The translations under genes were made by a program, and so were the position numbers. Positions 14,551 to 22,892 of a stretch of 32,912 nucleotides of DNA are shown one piece after another. How positions within the stretch are numbered: position 1 is the stretch's first letter; each line of letters begins with the position of its first letter. The DNA comes from Sandaracinobacteroides sp964394815 (GTDB lineage Bacteria; Pseudomonadota; Alphaproteobacteria; Sphingomonadales; Sphingomonadaceae): the NCBI GenBank assembly GCA_964394815.1, contig CAYMZC010000012.1, forward strand, positions 1 to 32,912. The letters are read 5' to 3'. Under the pieces are notes generated by a model. It was given only the letters and a program-made list of their open reading frames with translations. It had not been told where the DNA came from and ran no database searches.

Positions 14551-16152
14551 GTTCCGCTGGCGCCGCATGAAGGTCGGGATACGGGTGCCATCGTCCTCAT
14601 TCTCGACCTCGGGCTCGGGGGCGAGGGTTTCGACAGGCTGTTGCTCGGCCGTGCTGCGACGCGACATACTGATCATCCGCTGGAAGAGAGTCTGGCGCTT
14701 TTCCGGCTGCGGCGCTGCAGCAGGCGCGGCCCTCACCTGTTCCGGCTCCACGCGCGGGGCCGGCGGCGCCAGCGGCAGTTCGGCAATGGTCGGCTCCGCC
14801 GCCTTCTGGGCAGGCTGCTCGGCCTCCACCGTCGCAACCGGCGCCATCGGCTCATCAAGATCCATGATGTCCTCGTCGCTCATGCCGGCATCATCGTCTG
14901 CCGCCATGCTTTCGGCATTGTCGGCCGATGCGGCCGGACGGAAGGTTCCGCCTTCCGTGCCGAAGATCCCGGCAGCCATTGGCCCGGATGCAGGGGATGG
15001 TTCGTAACGAAGGCCACCACCGCCGCCACCGCCACCGCCACCGCCGGTCGGCGGGGTCGGTTCCGTCGGCGATTCGCCGACACCCGGCTTTGCCACCAGC
15101 GCCGGGGCGGTACCAAAGATGCTGCCGCCCCCCATGCCATGGACACGGGTGGTCTGCGCCGTGGCGCCGGTCTGCGCCGGCTGCGAATTCTCGATTCCGG
15201 TCGCCACCACGCTCACGCGCATCTTGCCGCACAGGTCATCGTTGAAGGCCGAGCCGACGATGATGTTGGCATCGGGGTCGACCATCTCGCGGATATGCTG
15301 CGCTGCTTCCTCGACTTCCATCAGCCCGAGGTCTTCGCCGCCGGTGATGTTGATGATGACTGCCTTGGCGCCGCGCAGCGACACTTCGTCGAGCAGCGGG
15401 TTCGAAATGGCCTTTTCCGCCGCCTCGATGGCGCGGCGCTCGCCGTCCGCCTCGCCGGTGCCCATCATCGCCTTGCCCATTTCGCTCATCACGGTGCGGA
15501 CATCGGCGAAATCGAGGTTGATGAGGCCGGGCAGCATCATCAGGTCGGTGATGCCACGCACGCCCTGGTTCAGCACCTGATCTGCCATGGCGAACGCCTG
15601 CTTGAAGGTCGTCTGCTGGTTGGCGATGAGGAACAGATTCTGGTTCGGGATGATGATCAGCGTGTCGACATGGCGCTGCAGTTCGGCGATGCCTTCCTCG
15701 GCCGAACGCATGCGCTTCTTGCCTTCGAAGGCGAAGGGCTTGGTGACCACGCCCACCGTCAGCACGCCACGCTCGCGCGCCGCGCGCGCAACCACGGGGG
15801 CAGCGCCCGTGCCGGTGCCGCCGCCCATGCCTGCGGTGATGAAGCACATGTGCGCCCCGTCAAGCGCATGATCGATCTCGGACAGCGCTTCTTCGGCCGC
15901 CGCTGCGCCGATCTCGGGACGGGCGCCCGCCCCCAGGCCCTGCGTGATCTTCAGGCCGAGCTGGATCCGCGTCTGGGCGGGCGAGAGGGAGAGAGCCTGC
16001 GCATCCGTATTGGCCACCACGAAATCGACGCCCTGCAGGCCGTCGGCGATCATGTTGGCAACGGCATTGCCACCGGCCCCGCCGACACCGATCACGCAGA
16101 TCTTCGGCTTGAGTTCGACAGGCGGATTCGGGTTCACAAAATCAAAGGACAT
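14548..16152 (-). CDS. ftsZ: cell division protein FtsZ
   Basis: 534 residues. The tubulin-like GTPase core (about 12-320) has G-V-G-G-A-G-G-N-A at 22-30, the tubulin signature G-G-G-T-G-T-G at 110-116 and the T7 catalytic loop N-L-D-F-A-D at 212-217. A linker of nearly 200 residues follows, rich in Pro, Ala and acidic residues with an 11-glycine run at about 370-380, then the conserved C-terminal peptide R-I-P-T-F-M-R-R, which binds FtsA and other partners. It polymerises into the Z-ring at midcell. The ATG at 16152 has AGGAG upstream in the 13-base gap after ftsA, the largest gap in the cluster, so it has its own good ribosome binding site. Confidence 0.98.
   Translation of the reverse strand: MSFDFVNPNPPVELKPKICVIGVGGAGGNAVANMIADGLQGVDFVVANTDAQALSLSPAQTRIQLGLKITQGLGAGARPEIGAAAAEEALSEIDHALDGAHMCFITAGMGGGTGTGAAPVVARAARERGVLTVGVVTKPFAFEGKKRMRSAEEGIAELQRHVDTLIIIPNQNLFLIANQQTTFKQAFAMADQVLNQGVRGITDLMMLPGLINLDFADVRTVMSEMGKAMMGTGEADGERRAIEAAEKAISNPLLDEVSLRGAKAVIINITGGEDLGLMEVEEAAQHIREMVDPDANIIVGSAFNDDLCGKMRVSVVATGIENSQPAQTGATAQTTRVHGMGGGSIFGTAPALVAKPGVGESPTEPTPPTGGGGGGGGGGGLRYEPSPASGPMAAGIFGTEGGTFRPAASADNAESMAADDDAGMSDEDIMDLDEPMAPVATVEAEQPAQKAAEPTIAELPLAPPAPRVEPEQVRAAPAAAPQPEKRQTLFQRMISMSRRSTAEQQPVETLAPEPEVENEDDGTRIPTFMRRQRN
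15013..15045 (-). repeat. GGC/GGT codon run encoding 11 glycines in FtsZ
   Basis: Eleven consecutive glycine codons, seven GGC and four GGT, partly alternating, encode an uninterrupted glycine run in the FtsZ linker. The simple 3- and 6-base periodicity makes it prone to in-frame slippage. It sits between a proline/threonine-rich segment and the rest of the linker, outside the GTPase core. Confidence 0.9.
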
Positions 16153-16165
16153 GGCAGGCTCCTCG

Positions 16166-17470
16166 TCACATCTCGCGTTTCAGGGTCTGGAACAGGCGGG
16201 CAAAAGCGGATTTCGGACCGGGGCCCCCGCGGCCCCGGCTGCCCTTCACGGGCATACGTGTCAGGTCGAGGCGGGGATGGCTTCCATGCAGGATCAGGCC
16301 TGCAAGGGTGGCAAAGGCGGCCGTTGACTGGGCATCGGGCAGGCCGACGAGGCCACGCGGACGACCGATGCGGACATTGCGGGACAGCACGCCCTGCGCA
16401 TAATCGGCGATGCCGCGAAGCTCCGCGCCACCGCCCGTCAGCACCACCTGCCGCCCGGCGGGGCCGGTGAAGCCCATGCCCTTCAGGGTGGCGTCCACCT
16501 CGCCGAACAGATGTTCGAGCCGCGTGCGGATGACTGCGATCAGTTCCGACTTGCGGACAGGCCGGACCTCCTGCCCGTCATCCGGGTCGAGCGGGGGCAC
16601 GTCGATGGTGTCGTAATTGTCGCGCGGGGCAGCCGATGCCGCGCCCGAAAGCGTCTTCAGCCTTTCGGCGGCCGAGCGCCGGGTGGCGAAGCTGCGGGCG
16701 ATGTCGGCCGTGATGTCGCCACCCCCCATCGGGATGGACGCAAGGCCCGCCAGCATGCCGCCGCCATGAATGGCGACCGTGGTGACGCCCGCACCGATCT
16801 CGACGACGGCGACTCCGAGTTCGCGCTCCTCGATGTTCAGCACGCTGGCCGAAGACGCCACGCCCGAGGCGACGATCGCCTCCACGTCGAGGTGGGCTGC
16901 CCGGACGGCATGGTCGAGGTTTCGGCACGGCGGGGTGGCGGCCGTGACGATATGGGTATCGACGGCAAGGCGGTTGGCGTGGAAGCCGCGCGGGTTCATC
17001 ACGCCATCGAGACCGTCGATGGTGTAAAGCGTCGGCTCGGCATGCAGGGTGGTGCGCCCCTCTCGCGTGATCTTTTCGTCGATCTGCGTGCGCGCGGCCA
17101 TCAGCAGGTTCGCCATGTCATTGTCCGATATGCGATGACCGGCGATATCGATTTCGACCGTTGTGACATCGCTTTCGATATCCCCCGCCGAAAGATTGAC
17201 GATGACGGATTCGATCTGGAGTCCGGCTGCCTTTTCGGCCTGCATCATGGCAGCCCGGATGGCGGCCTCGGCCTTTTCCATGTCGGCCACCAGCCCGCGC
17301 CGCAGCCCGTTGGAGGCGCGAACGCCCGCACCGATCACGCGGGGCATATTCTCACCATCGGCCATGGCGATGAGGGCCGCCACTTTCGACGAGCCGACAT
17401 CGATGGCGGCGACGACGCGCTCCGCCCGCGCCTTCAGCAAATTGGAGGCATTGAGAACGGGAACGGCCAT
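16166..17470 (-). CDS. ftsA: cell division protein FtsA
   Basis: 434 residues of the actin-like FtsA family. A-I-D-V-G-S-S-K-V at 22-30 is the phosphate-1 ATP-binding loop; V-E-I-G-A-G-V-T-T and V-L-T-G-G-G-A-E-L-R-G-I are the later nucleotide-binding segments. The C-terminal S-A-F-A-R-L-F-Q-T-L-K-R-E-M is an amphipathic helix that anchors the protein to the inner membrane, preceded by a basic Gly-rich linker. FtsA tethers FtsZ filaments and recruits later divisome proteins. The ATG at 17470 overlaps the ftsQ stop as TGATG; the stop is 13 bases before ftsZ. Confidence 0.97.
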   Translation of the reverse strand: MAVPVLNASNLLKARAERVVAAIDVGSSKVAALIAMADGENMPRVIGAGVRASNGLRRGLVADMEKAEAAIRAAMMQAEKAAGLQIESVIVNLSAGDIESDVTTVEIDIAGHRISDNDMANLLMAARTQIDEKITREGRTTLHAEPTLYTIDGLDGVMNPRGFHANRLAVDTHIVTAATPPCRNLDHAVRAAHLDVEAIVASGVASSASVLNIEERELGVAVVEIGAGVTTVAIHGGGMLAGLASIPMGGGDITADIARSFATRRSAAERLKTLSGAASAAPRDNYDTIDVPPLDPDDGQEVRPVRKSELIAVIRTRLEHLFGEVDATLKGMGFTGPAGRQVVLTGGGAELRGIADYAQGVLSRNVRIGRPRGLVGLPDAQSTAAFATLAGLILHGSHPRLDLTRMPVKGSRGRGGPGPKSAFARLFQTLKREM

Positions 17471-18450
17471 CAGATCACGGCCTCCCCCGTACGGATGAGG
17501 GGAAGGCCGGCGCCGGCCTGCGGTTGCGGCACGGGGCGCACGGCATCCGGATGCACGGCATTTGCATCAGGCGCGGCTGGGGCTGTTTGTGGTGCGGCTT
17601 GCGGTGGCAGCGCCGGCCGTGCCCGGGCGCCGGCTTCGCCGGTCACGCGCACGACCATCTTGTCGGGGATGCGCAGGTCGAAGCGCAGGAAACCCTGCCC
17701 CAGAAGCGGGGTCTGCTGGTGGATGCTGGCGAAGCGCACAAGGGCCGCATGCGCCTCGGGGCCTTCCGGCAGCGAAATCGTCTCGCCGCTCTTCATTCGG
17801 AGATCCCAGCGGCGCTGGCCGATGCGCAGCGCCGCCTCGACTTCCCCGGCAAGGGCCGGCTGGGCGGCGAGGATCCGCAGAAGCTCGCGCGCATTCTCGT
17901 GCGCGTCCGCGCCCACAAGAAGCGGCAGGGTGGAAAAGCGGGCGATGTCGTCGGTCGGCAGCGTGACGCCTTCGGCATCGATCAGGGTGATCCGGCCCTG
18001 ATGCTGCCACAGGGCGGCCGGCTTGCGCTCGGCGATACGGACCTCGATCCTGTCGGGCCAGCGGCGGTAGAGGCTGGCGTCGCGCACCCAGGGAAGCTCC
18101 AGCAGCCGTTCGCGCATGGCGACAAGATCGGTCAGCAGCATGGAATCGCTGCCGCCGTAGAGAATCTGGCGATAGATATCGAGGCGGGGCTGGTTGGATG
18201 CGCCGCTGATGTCCACCTGCCGCACCACGAACCCGGCCGAAGAGGCCGAGGTGGCAACCGACAGCATCGTCTTCTGCGGCAGGTCGGCGACGATCGCCCA
18301 GATGATGGCGGCCGCGAGGCCAAGCCCTCCGAAGCCGGTGAGGATCAGGCGCCACATGGTCCTGGGCGCGACAGGCACCGTCATGGGGGTGGGCTGGCGC
18401 TGGCTTCGCCGCGCGCTTCCGCCGCGCGCCCGGGGGTTGGCGCGGCTCAT
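17470..18450 (-). CDS. ftsQ: cell division protein FtsQ
   Basis: 326 residues. A basic cytoplasmic tail (1-30) is followed by one membrane segment (about 33-54), the POTRA domain (about 68-140, starting F-V-V-R-Q-V-D-I-S-G and ending near P-W-V-R-D-A-S-L-Y-R-R-W-P) and the FtsQ beta domain. FtsQ links FtsL/FtsB and FtsW/FtsI in the periplasm. The last about 55 residues (from R-A-R-P-A-L-P-P) are unusually rich in Pro, Ala and Gln and look disordered. The ATG at 18450 overlaps the ddl stop as ATGA. Confidence 0.94.
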   Translation of the reverse strand: MSRANPRARGGSARRSQRQPTPMTVPVAPRTMWRLILTGFGGLGLAAAIIWAIVADLPQKTMLSVATSASSAGFVVRQVDISGASNQPRLDIYRQILYGGSDSMLLTDLVAMRERLLELPWVRDASLYRRWPDRIEVRIAERKPAALWQHQGRITLIDAEGVTLPTDDIARFSTLPLLVGADAHENARELLRILAAQPALAGEVEAALRIGQRRWDLRMKSGETISLPEGPEAHAALVRFASIHQQTPLLGQGFLRFDLRIPDKMVVRVTGEAGARARPALPPQAAPQTAPAAPDANAVHPDAVRPVPQPQAGAGLPLIRTGEAVI

Positions 18451-19391
18451 GCGAGCGCCCTTTCGAGCAGCCGCGCGACAAGCGCCTGATAGGAAATGCC
18501 GCGCGCCTCGGCCTGTTCGGGCACAAGGCTCAGCGCCGTCATGCCCGGCTGGGTGTTCACCTCAAGCAGGTAAAGCCCGTCGACGCCATGGGCCGGGTTC
18601 CAGCGGAAGTCGGAGCGCGAGACGCCCCGGCAGCCCAGAAGCCGATGGGCGCTGGCGGCCTGCTCCAGCGCGCGCGCCGCGACATCGGCGGGCACATCCG
18701 CCGGGCAGACATGGGTGGTGAGGCCTTCGGTATATTTGGCGTCATAGTCGTAGAAGCCGCTGGCGGGCTTCAGCTCCGTCACGGCCAGAGGGTCGGGCAC
18801 GCCGGCTTCGTCCTCCAGCACGGCGACGGTCAGTTCCAGCCCCTCGATGAAGGGTTCGGCCAGCAGCGTTTCATAATGCGCCCAGGGGCCATCGCTGCCG
18901 GCGGGGATGGGCTGCGCGATGGGGCCACCTTCGCGCAATATGGCCACACCGACCGAAGAGCCCTCGTTCACCGGCTTCAGCACATAGGGGCGCGGCAGCG
19001 GATCGCCGGCATGCAGGCCGGCGCTTTCCACGACCCGGCCCTCGGGCATGCGGATGCCCTGCGGCTGAAGCAGCATCTTCGTCAGCTGCTTGTCGATGGC
19101 GATGGCGGAGGCCGCCACGCCGGAGTGGGTGTATTTCAGGCCCAGAAGGTCCATCAGGCCCTGCACCGCGCCATCTTCGCCGGGAGCGCCGTGCAGCGCG
19201 TTGAAGACGACATCCGGGCGCGTTTCGAGCAGGCGGGCGGCAAGGTCCGCGCCGGCCGCCGGCGTCTCGCCCATGTCGAACTCGGTGACATCATGGCCCA
19301 AAGCCCGCGCGGCGCCGGCAACGCCACGGCCAGACATCAGGCTGACCGCCCGCTCGCTGCTCCAGCCACCCATGAGGACAGTGACGCGCAT
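18447..19391 (-). CDS. ddl: D-alanine--D-alanine ligase
   Basis: 314 residues with an ATP-grasp fold. G-G-W-S-S-E-R-A-V-S-L near the N-terminus, A-L-H-G-A-P-G-E-D-G, the Y-T-H-S-G-V segment, V-L-K-P-V-N-E-G-S-S-V-G-V and the metal/D-Ala site L-L-E-V-N-T-Q-P-G-M-T are all conserved. It joins two D-alanines for the pentapeptide stem. The tyrosine in Y-T-H-S-G marks a D-Ala-D-Ala rather than D-Ala-D-lactate enzyme, as known from VanA comparisons. The start at 19391 (TGATG overlap with murB) was chosen over an upstream in-frame start that only extends into murB. Confidence 0.97.
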   Translation of the reverse strand: MRVTVLMGGWSSERAVSLMSGRGVAGAARALGHDVTEFDMGETPAAGADLAARLLETRPDVVFNALHGAPGEDGAVQGLMDLLGLKYTHSGVAASAIAIDKQLTKMLLQPQGIRMPEGRVVESAGLHAGDPLPRPYVLKPVNEGSSVGVAILREGGPIAQPIPAGSDGPWAHYETLLAEPFIEGLELTVAVLEDEAGVPDPLAVTELKPASGFYDYDAKYTEGLTTHVCPADVPADVAARALEQAASAHRLLGCRGVSRSDFRWNPAHGVDGLYLLEVNTQPGMTALSLVPEQAEARGISYQALVARLLERALA

Positions 19392-20320
19392 CAGCCCGCC
19401 CTTTCCGCATCGGCAGGGCGGCCGACCCGCCGGATTTCCCATTCCAGCTCGACGCCCGTCGCGGCCTTGACCCGTGCGCGCACCTCTTCGCCCAGCGCCT
19501 CGATGTCGGCGGCGGTGGCTTCGCCGGTGTTGATCAGGAAATTGGTGTGCTTCTCGCTCACCTGCGCCCCGCCCAGCGCCAGGCCACGGCAGCCGGCTTC
19601 GTCCACCAGCGCCCAGGCCTTGCGGCCCGGCGGGTTCTTGAAGGTGGACCCGCCCGTGCGGGTGCGCAGCGGCTGGCTCTCCTCGCGCCGGGCGGCGATG
19701 CTGTCCATCTCGGCCTGGATGGCGGCAGGATCGCCGGGCACGCCGCGCAGCGTTGCCGAAACGACGATGGCGTCTTCGGGCAAGCTGCTGTGGCGATAGC
19801 TGAAGCCCAGCTCGCCGGCCGCAAGGCTTTTCACGTCGCCCGAGCGCAGGACCAGTTCGCAGGAAAGCAGAATGTCGGCCACCTCGCGGCCATAGGCGCC
19901 GCCGTTCATGCGGACGAAGCCGCCCACCGTTCCCGGAATGCCGCGCAGGAACTCCAGCCCCGCGATTCCGGCATCGCGCGCGGCCGAGGAAACGGCGATG
20001 CCTGATGCACCGCCGCCGCAGCGCAGGGTCGTGGCGTCCAGCTGGTCGATGCCGGCAAAGGCCTTGCCCAGCCGCACCACTACGCCCGGCACACCGCCAT
20101 CGCGCACGATGAGGTTGGAGCCGAGACCAAGCGCCATCACCGGAATGGCGGGGTCGAGAGCTTTCAGGAAAGCCGAGAGATCGGCCGGATCCTTCGGTTC
20201 GAACAGCCAGTCGGCGTCACCGCCCGCCTTGAACCAGACAAGCGGCGCCAGCGGCGCATGCGCCGTCAGCCGCCCGGCTGCAGGCGGCATGGACTGAAGG
20301 GGGCGCGCTTCGGCAATCAT
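19391..20320 (-). CDS. murB: UDP-N-acetylenolpyruvoylglucosamine reductase
   Basis: 309 residues. The FAD-binding part has L-G-L-G-S-N-L-I-V-R-D-G-G at 64-76 and G-I-P-G-T-V-G-G at 127-134. The catalytic residues are visible: Y175-R176 in F-S-Y-R, S225 in G-G-S-T-F-K-N-P, and E295 in L-E-W-E-I. It reduces the enolpyruvyl group to give UDP-MurNAc with NADPH. The start at 20320 overlaps the murC stop as ATGA; a longer in-frame reading to 20596 only overlaps murC. The stop overlaps ddl. Confidence 0.97.
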   Translation of the reverse strand: MIAEARPLQSMPPAAGRLTAHAPLAPLVWFKAGGDADWLFEPKDPADLSAFLKALDPAIPVMALGLGSNLIVRDGGVPGVVVRLGKAFAGIDQLDATTLRCGGGASGIAVSSAARDAGIAGLEFLRGIPGTVGGFVRMNGGAYGREVADILLSCELVLRSGDVKSLAAGELGFSYRHSSLPEDAIVVSATLRGVPGDPAAIQAEMDSIAARREESQPLRTRTGGSTFKNPPGRKAWALVDEAGCRGLALGGAQVSEKHTNFLINTGEATAADIEALGEEVRARVKAATGVELEWEIRRVGRPADAERAG

Positions 20321-21771
20321 CCAAGCCCTGCCTTCTTCAGCCCGCCGGCAAGGGCGGCCGCCCATTTCGTGATGTCGCCGGCGCCAAGGCAGATCACCAT
20401 GTCGCCCGGCCCCAGCATGCCGGCAAGCGCAGGCGCCAGCTCGGCTTCGCCCGCCACTGTCAGCACCTGCCGGTGGCCTGAACGGCGCAGCGCCTCGGCG
20501 AGGCTTTCGTGGCTGACGCCTTCGATCGGAGTCTCGCCGGCGGCATAGACAGGCGCGATCACCACGGCATCGGCATCGTTGAAGGCCGTGCGCCATTCAT
20601 CGAACAGGTCGCGCAGGCGGGTGTAGCGGTGCGGCTGCACCACCGCGACGACCCGCGCCCGCGCGCCTTCGCGCGCGGCGGCGAGCACGGCCTTCACCTC
20701 CACGGGATGGTGGCCATAATCATCGATGATGGTGACAGCATCACCCCCGGCCATTTCGACCGTGCCGACATGGGTGAAGCGCCGCTTCACACCCGAGAAG
20801 CGGGCGAAGCCCTCGCGGATCTGCGCTTCGCCGATGCCGAGCTGATCGGCGACGGCAATGGCTGCAAGGGCGTTCAGAACATTGTGGCGGCCCGGCATGG
20901 GCAGCACCAGCCCGCCATAGCGCCGCTCGTCGGAGCCGAAGGTGCGCAGCGTCACGTCGAAGCGGTTGCCGCCCGGCACCGGCTCGACATGATCGGCGCG
21001 CACATCGGCCTGGCCGGCGAAGCCATAGGTGATGATCCGCCGGTCGGAGACGGAGGGCAGCATCGCCTGCACTTCCGGATGATCGAGGCAGAGCACCGCC
21101 GCCCCGTAGAAGGGCACCTTCTGGATGAAGGTGCGGAAGGCGGCCTTGGCGGTTTCGAAGCTGCCATAATGGTCGAGATGTTCGGGGTCGATGTTGGTGA
21201 CGACCGCAACTGTCGGCGGCAGGCGCAGGAAGCTGCCGTCGCTTTCGTCGGCTTCCACCACCATCCACTCGCTGTCGCCAAGGCGCGCGTTGGAGCCATA
21301 GCTGTTGATGATGCCGCCATTGATGACGGTGGGATCGATTCCGCCGGCATCGAGAAGGGCCGCCACCATCGAGGTCGTCGTGGTCTTGCCATGGGTTCCG
21401 GCAACGCAGACGGTCGATTTCAGCCGCATCAGTTCGGCCAGCATCTCGGCGCGGCGCACCACCGGGATGCGCCGCTCGATCGCAAGGTCCACTTCCGGGT
21501 TGCCGGGCTTGATGGCGGTGGAAATGACGACAACCGCCGCCTCGCCCAGATTCTCGGCCCTGTGGCCGACCGCGACGGGGATACCCTTGTCCTGGAGGCT
21601 CTGCACGACGAGGCTTTCCGAAATGTCGGAGCCCTGCACCCGGAAGCCGAGGTTCTTCATCACTTCGGCAATGCCCGACATGCCGATGCCGCCGATCCCC
21701 ACGAAATGGATCGGCCCCACATCGGTGGAGAAACCGGCGCCTGTCGTGGTTCGGGTAAAGCTGTTCATCAT
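20317..21771 (-). CDS. murC: UDP-N-acetylmuramate--L-alanine ligase
   Basis: 484 residues. H-F-V-G-I-G-G-I-G-M-S-G-I-A at 22-35 is the MurC-specific UDP-binding segment and G-T-H-G-K-T-T-T at 125-132 the ATP loop. E-A-D-E-S-D-G-S-F and N-I-D-P-E-H-L-D-H-Y-G belong to the Mur ligase central domain. It adds the first residue, L-alanine, to UDP-MurNAc. ATGATGA at 21771-21765 allows two adjacent ATG starts, both overlapping the murG stop. Confidence 0.97.
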   Translation of the reverse strand: MMNSFTRTTTGAGFSTDVGPIHFVGIGGIGMSGIAEVMKNLGFRVQGSDISESLVVQSLQDKGIPVAVGHRAENLGEAAVVVISTAIKPGNPEVDLAIERRIPVVRRAEMLAELMRLKSTVCVAGTHGKTTTTSMVAALLDAGGIDPTVINGGIINSYGSNARLGDSEWMVVEADESDGSFLRLPPTVAVVTNIDPEHLDHYGSFETAKAAFRTFIQKVPFYGAAVLCLDHPEVQAMLPSVSDRRIITYGFAGQADVRADHVEPVPGGNRFDVTLRTFGSDERRYGGLVLPMPGRHNVLNALAAIAVADQLGIGEAQIREGFARFSGVKRRFTHVGTVEMAGGDAVTIIDDYGHHPVEVKAVLAAAREGARARVVAVVQPHRYTRLRDLFDEWRTAFNDADAVVIAPVYAAGETPIEGVSHESLAEALRRSGHRQVLTVAGEAELAPALAGMLGPGDMVICLGAGDITKWAAALAGGLKKAGLG

Positions 21772-22892
21772 GCCTCTCTGGGGGCGCCGCCGGTGGCGAG
21801 CGCGCGCACTTCATGTTCGACGAGATCGGCGAGCCTTGCTGCTGCATCGGGCACGCCAAGCGCGCGCGCGAACGCCGCCGCCGCCGCCAGTGTTTCCGGG
21901 GATTCGAGAAAGCCCATCAGATTGCCCCGGAGCGTCGCTGCCGTCGCCTCTGCCTCGGGCAGCAGCATGCCGGCGCCGGCGGCGGCGAAACCGCGGGCGT
22001 TGGCTGTCTGATGATCGTCGGTCGCGGCGGCAAAGGGCAGCAGGATCGCTGGCCGGCCCATCGCCATCAGCTCTGCCATGGTCGAGGCGCCGGCGCGCGA
22101 GATGACGAGATGGGCGCGCGCCATCCGCGCCGGAAGATCCGCCATATAGGGCAGGCATTCGGCTTCGACCCCGGCTGCCTTGTAGGCATTGGCGGCCCCG
22201 GAAAGATCTTCGGCGCGGCACTGCTGCTCGACCAGAAGGCGCGCGCGCAGCCCTTCGGACAGGCCGGCGACGGCTTCGGGAACGAGGCGCGAGAGGATGC
22301 GCGCACCCTGGCTGCCGCCGACGACGAGCAGGCGAAGCGGACCATCCGCCGCTGGCGGCGCATAGGGCGTATCGCGCGCCGCGAGGATATCCTGCCGCAC
22401 GGGGTTGCCGGTATGCCGGGCGCGCGACGCGATGCCGGCGTCGAGCCGGGCCGTTTCGGCATAGGTAAGCCCGATTGCGCTCACCCGCTTCTGCAGCTGG
22501 CGGTTGACCCGGCCGAGCACGGCGTTCTGCTCGTGAATGATCGCGGGAAGCCCAAGCGCGATGCCCGACAGCAGGCCCGGAAGCGAGGGATAGCCGCCGA
22601 AGCCGACGACGGCATTGGCGCCGACATCATGGGCGATGGCCTTGCCCTGCGCCCGTCCCTTCCGGATGGCAAGGGCGGCCCGCGCCCAGGCAAGGGGATT
22701 CAGGCCCGAGGCCGTGGCGCTTTCGAGCACATGGCGCGTGACACCCTCGAACAGGCCGGGAAACCGCAGGCCGCGCTTGTCTGTCAGCAGTGTGACACGA
22801 TGGCCGCGCTGCTGCAGTTCCTCGGAGAGCGCATGGGCCGGCACCATGTGCCCGCCCGTTCCGCCCGCCGCAATGAGGATGGACAGGCTCAT
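21768..22892 (-). CDS. murG: UDP-GlcNAc transferase MurG (lipid II synthesis)
   Basis: 374 residues with a GT-B fold. G-G-T-G-G-H at 10-15 is the lipid/UDP loop; H-E-Q-N-A-V-L-G-R-V-N-R and G-G-S-Q-G-A-R-I-L are the next conserved blocks; S-R-A-G-A-S-T-M-A-E-L and P-F-A-A-A-T-D-D-H-Q-T-A-N-A form the UDP-GlcNAc site. It transfers GlcNAc to lipid I at the inner face of the membrane. The ATG at 22892 overlaps ftsW as ATGA and the stop overlaps murC. Confidence 0.97.
   Translation of the reverse strand: MSLSILIAAGGTGGHMVPAHALSEELQQRGHRVTLLTDKRGLRFPGLFEGVTRHVLESATASGLNPLAWARAALAIRKGRAQGKAIAHDVGANAVVGFGGYPSLPGLLSGIALGLPAIIHEQNAVLGRVNRQLQKRVSAIGLTYAETARLDAGIASRARHTGNPVRQDILAARDTPYAPPAADGPLRLLVVGGSQGARILSRLVPEAVAGLSEGLRARLLVEQQCRAEDLSGAANAYKAAGVEAECLPYMADLPARMARAHLVISRAGASTMAELMAMGRPAILLPFAAATDDHQTANARGFAAAGAGMLLPEAEATAATLRGNLMGFLESPETLAAAAAFARALGVPDAAARLADLVEHEVRALATGGAPREA

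Noticed and set aside
15013..15045. Regular repeat that could be mistaken for a CRISPR or minisatellite
   Set aside because: It is a glycine codon run in the correct ftsZ frame with no spacers.
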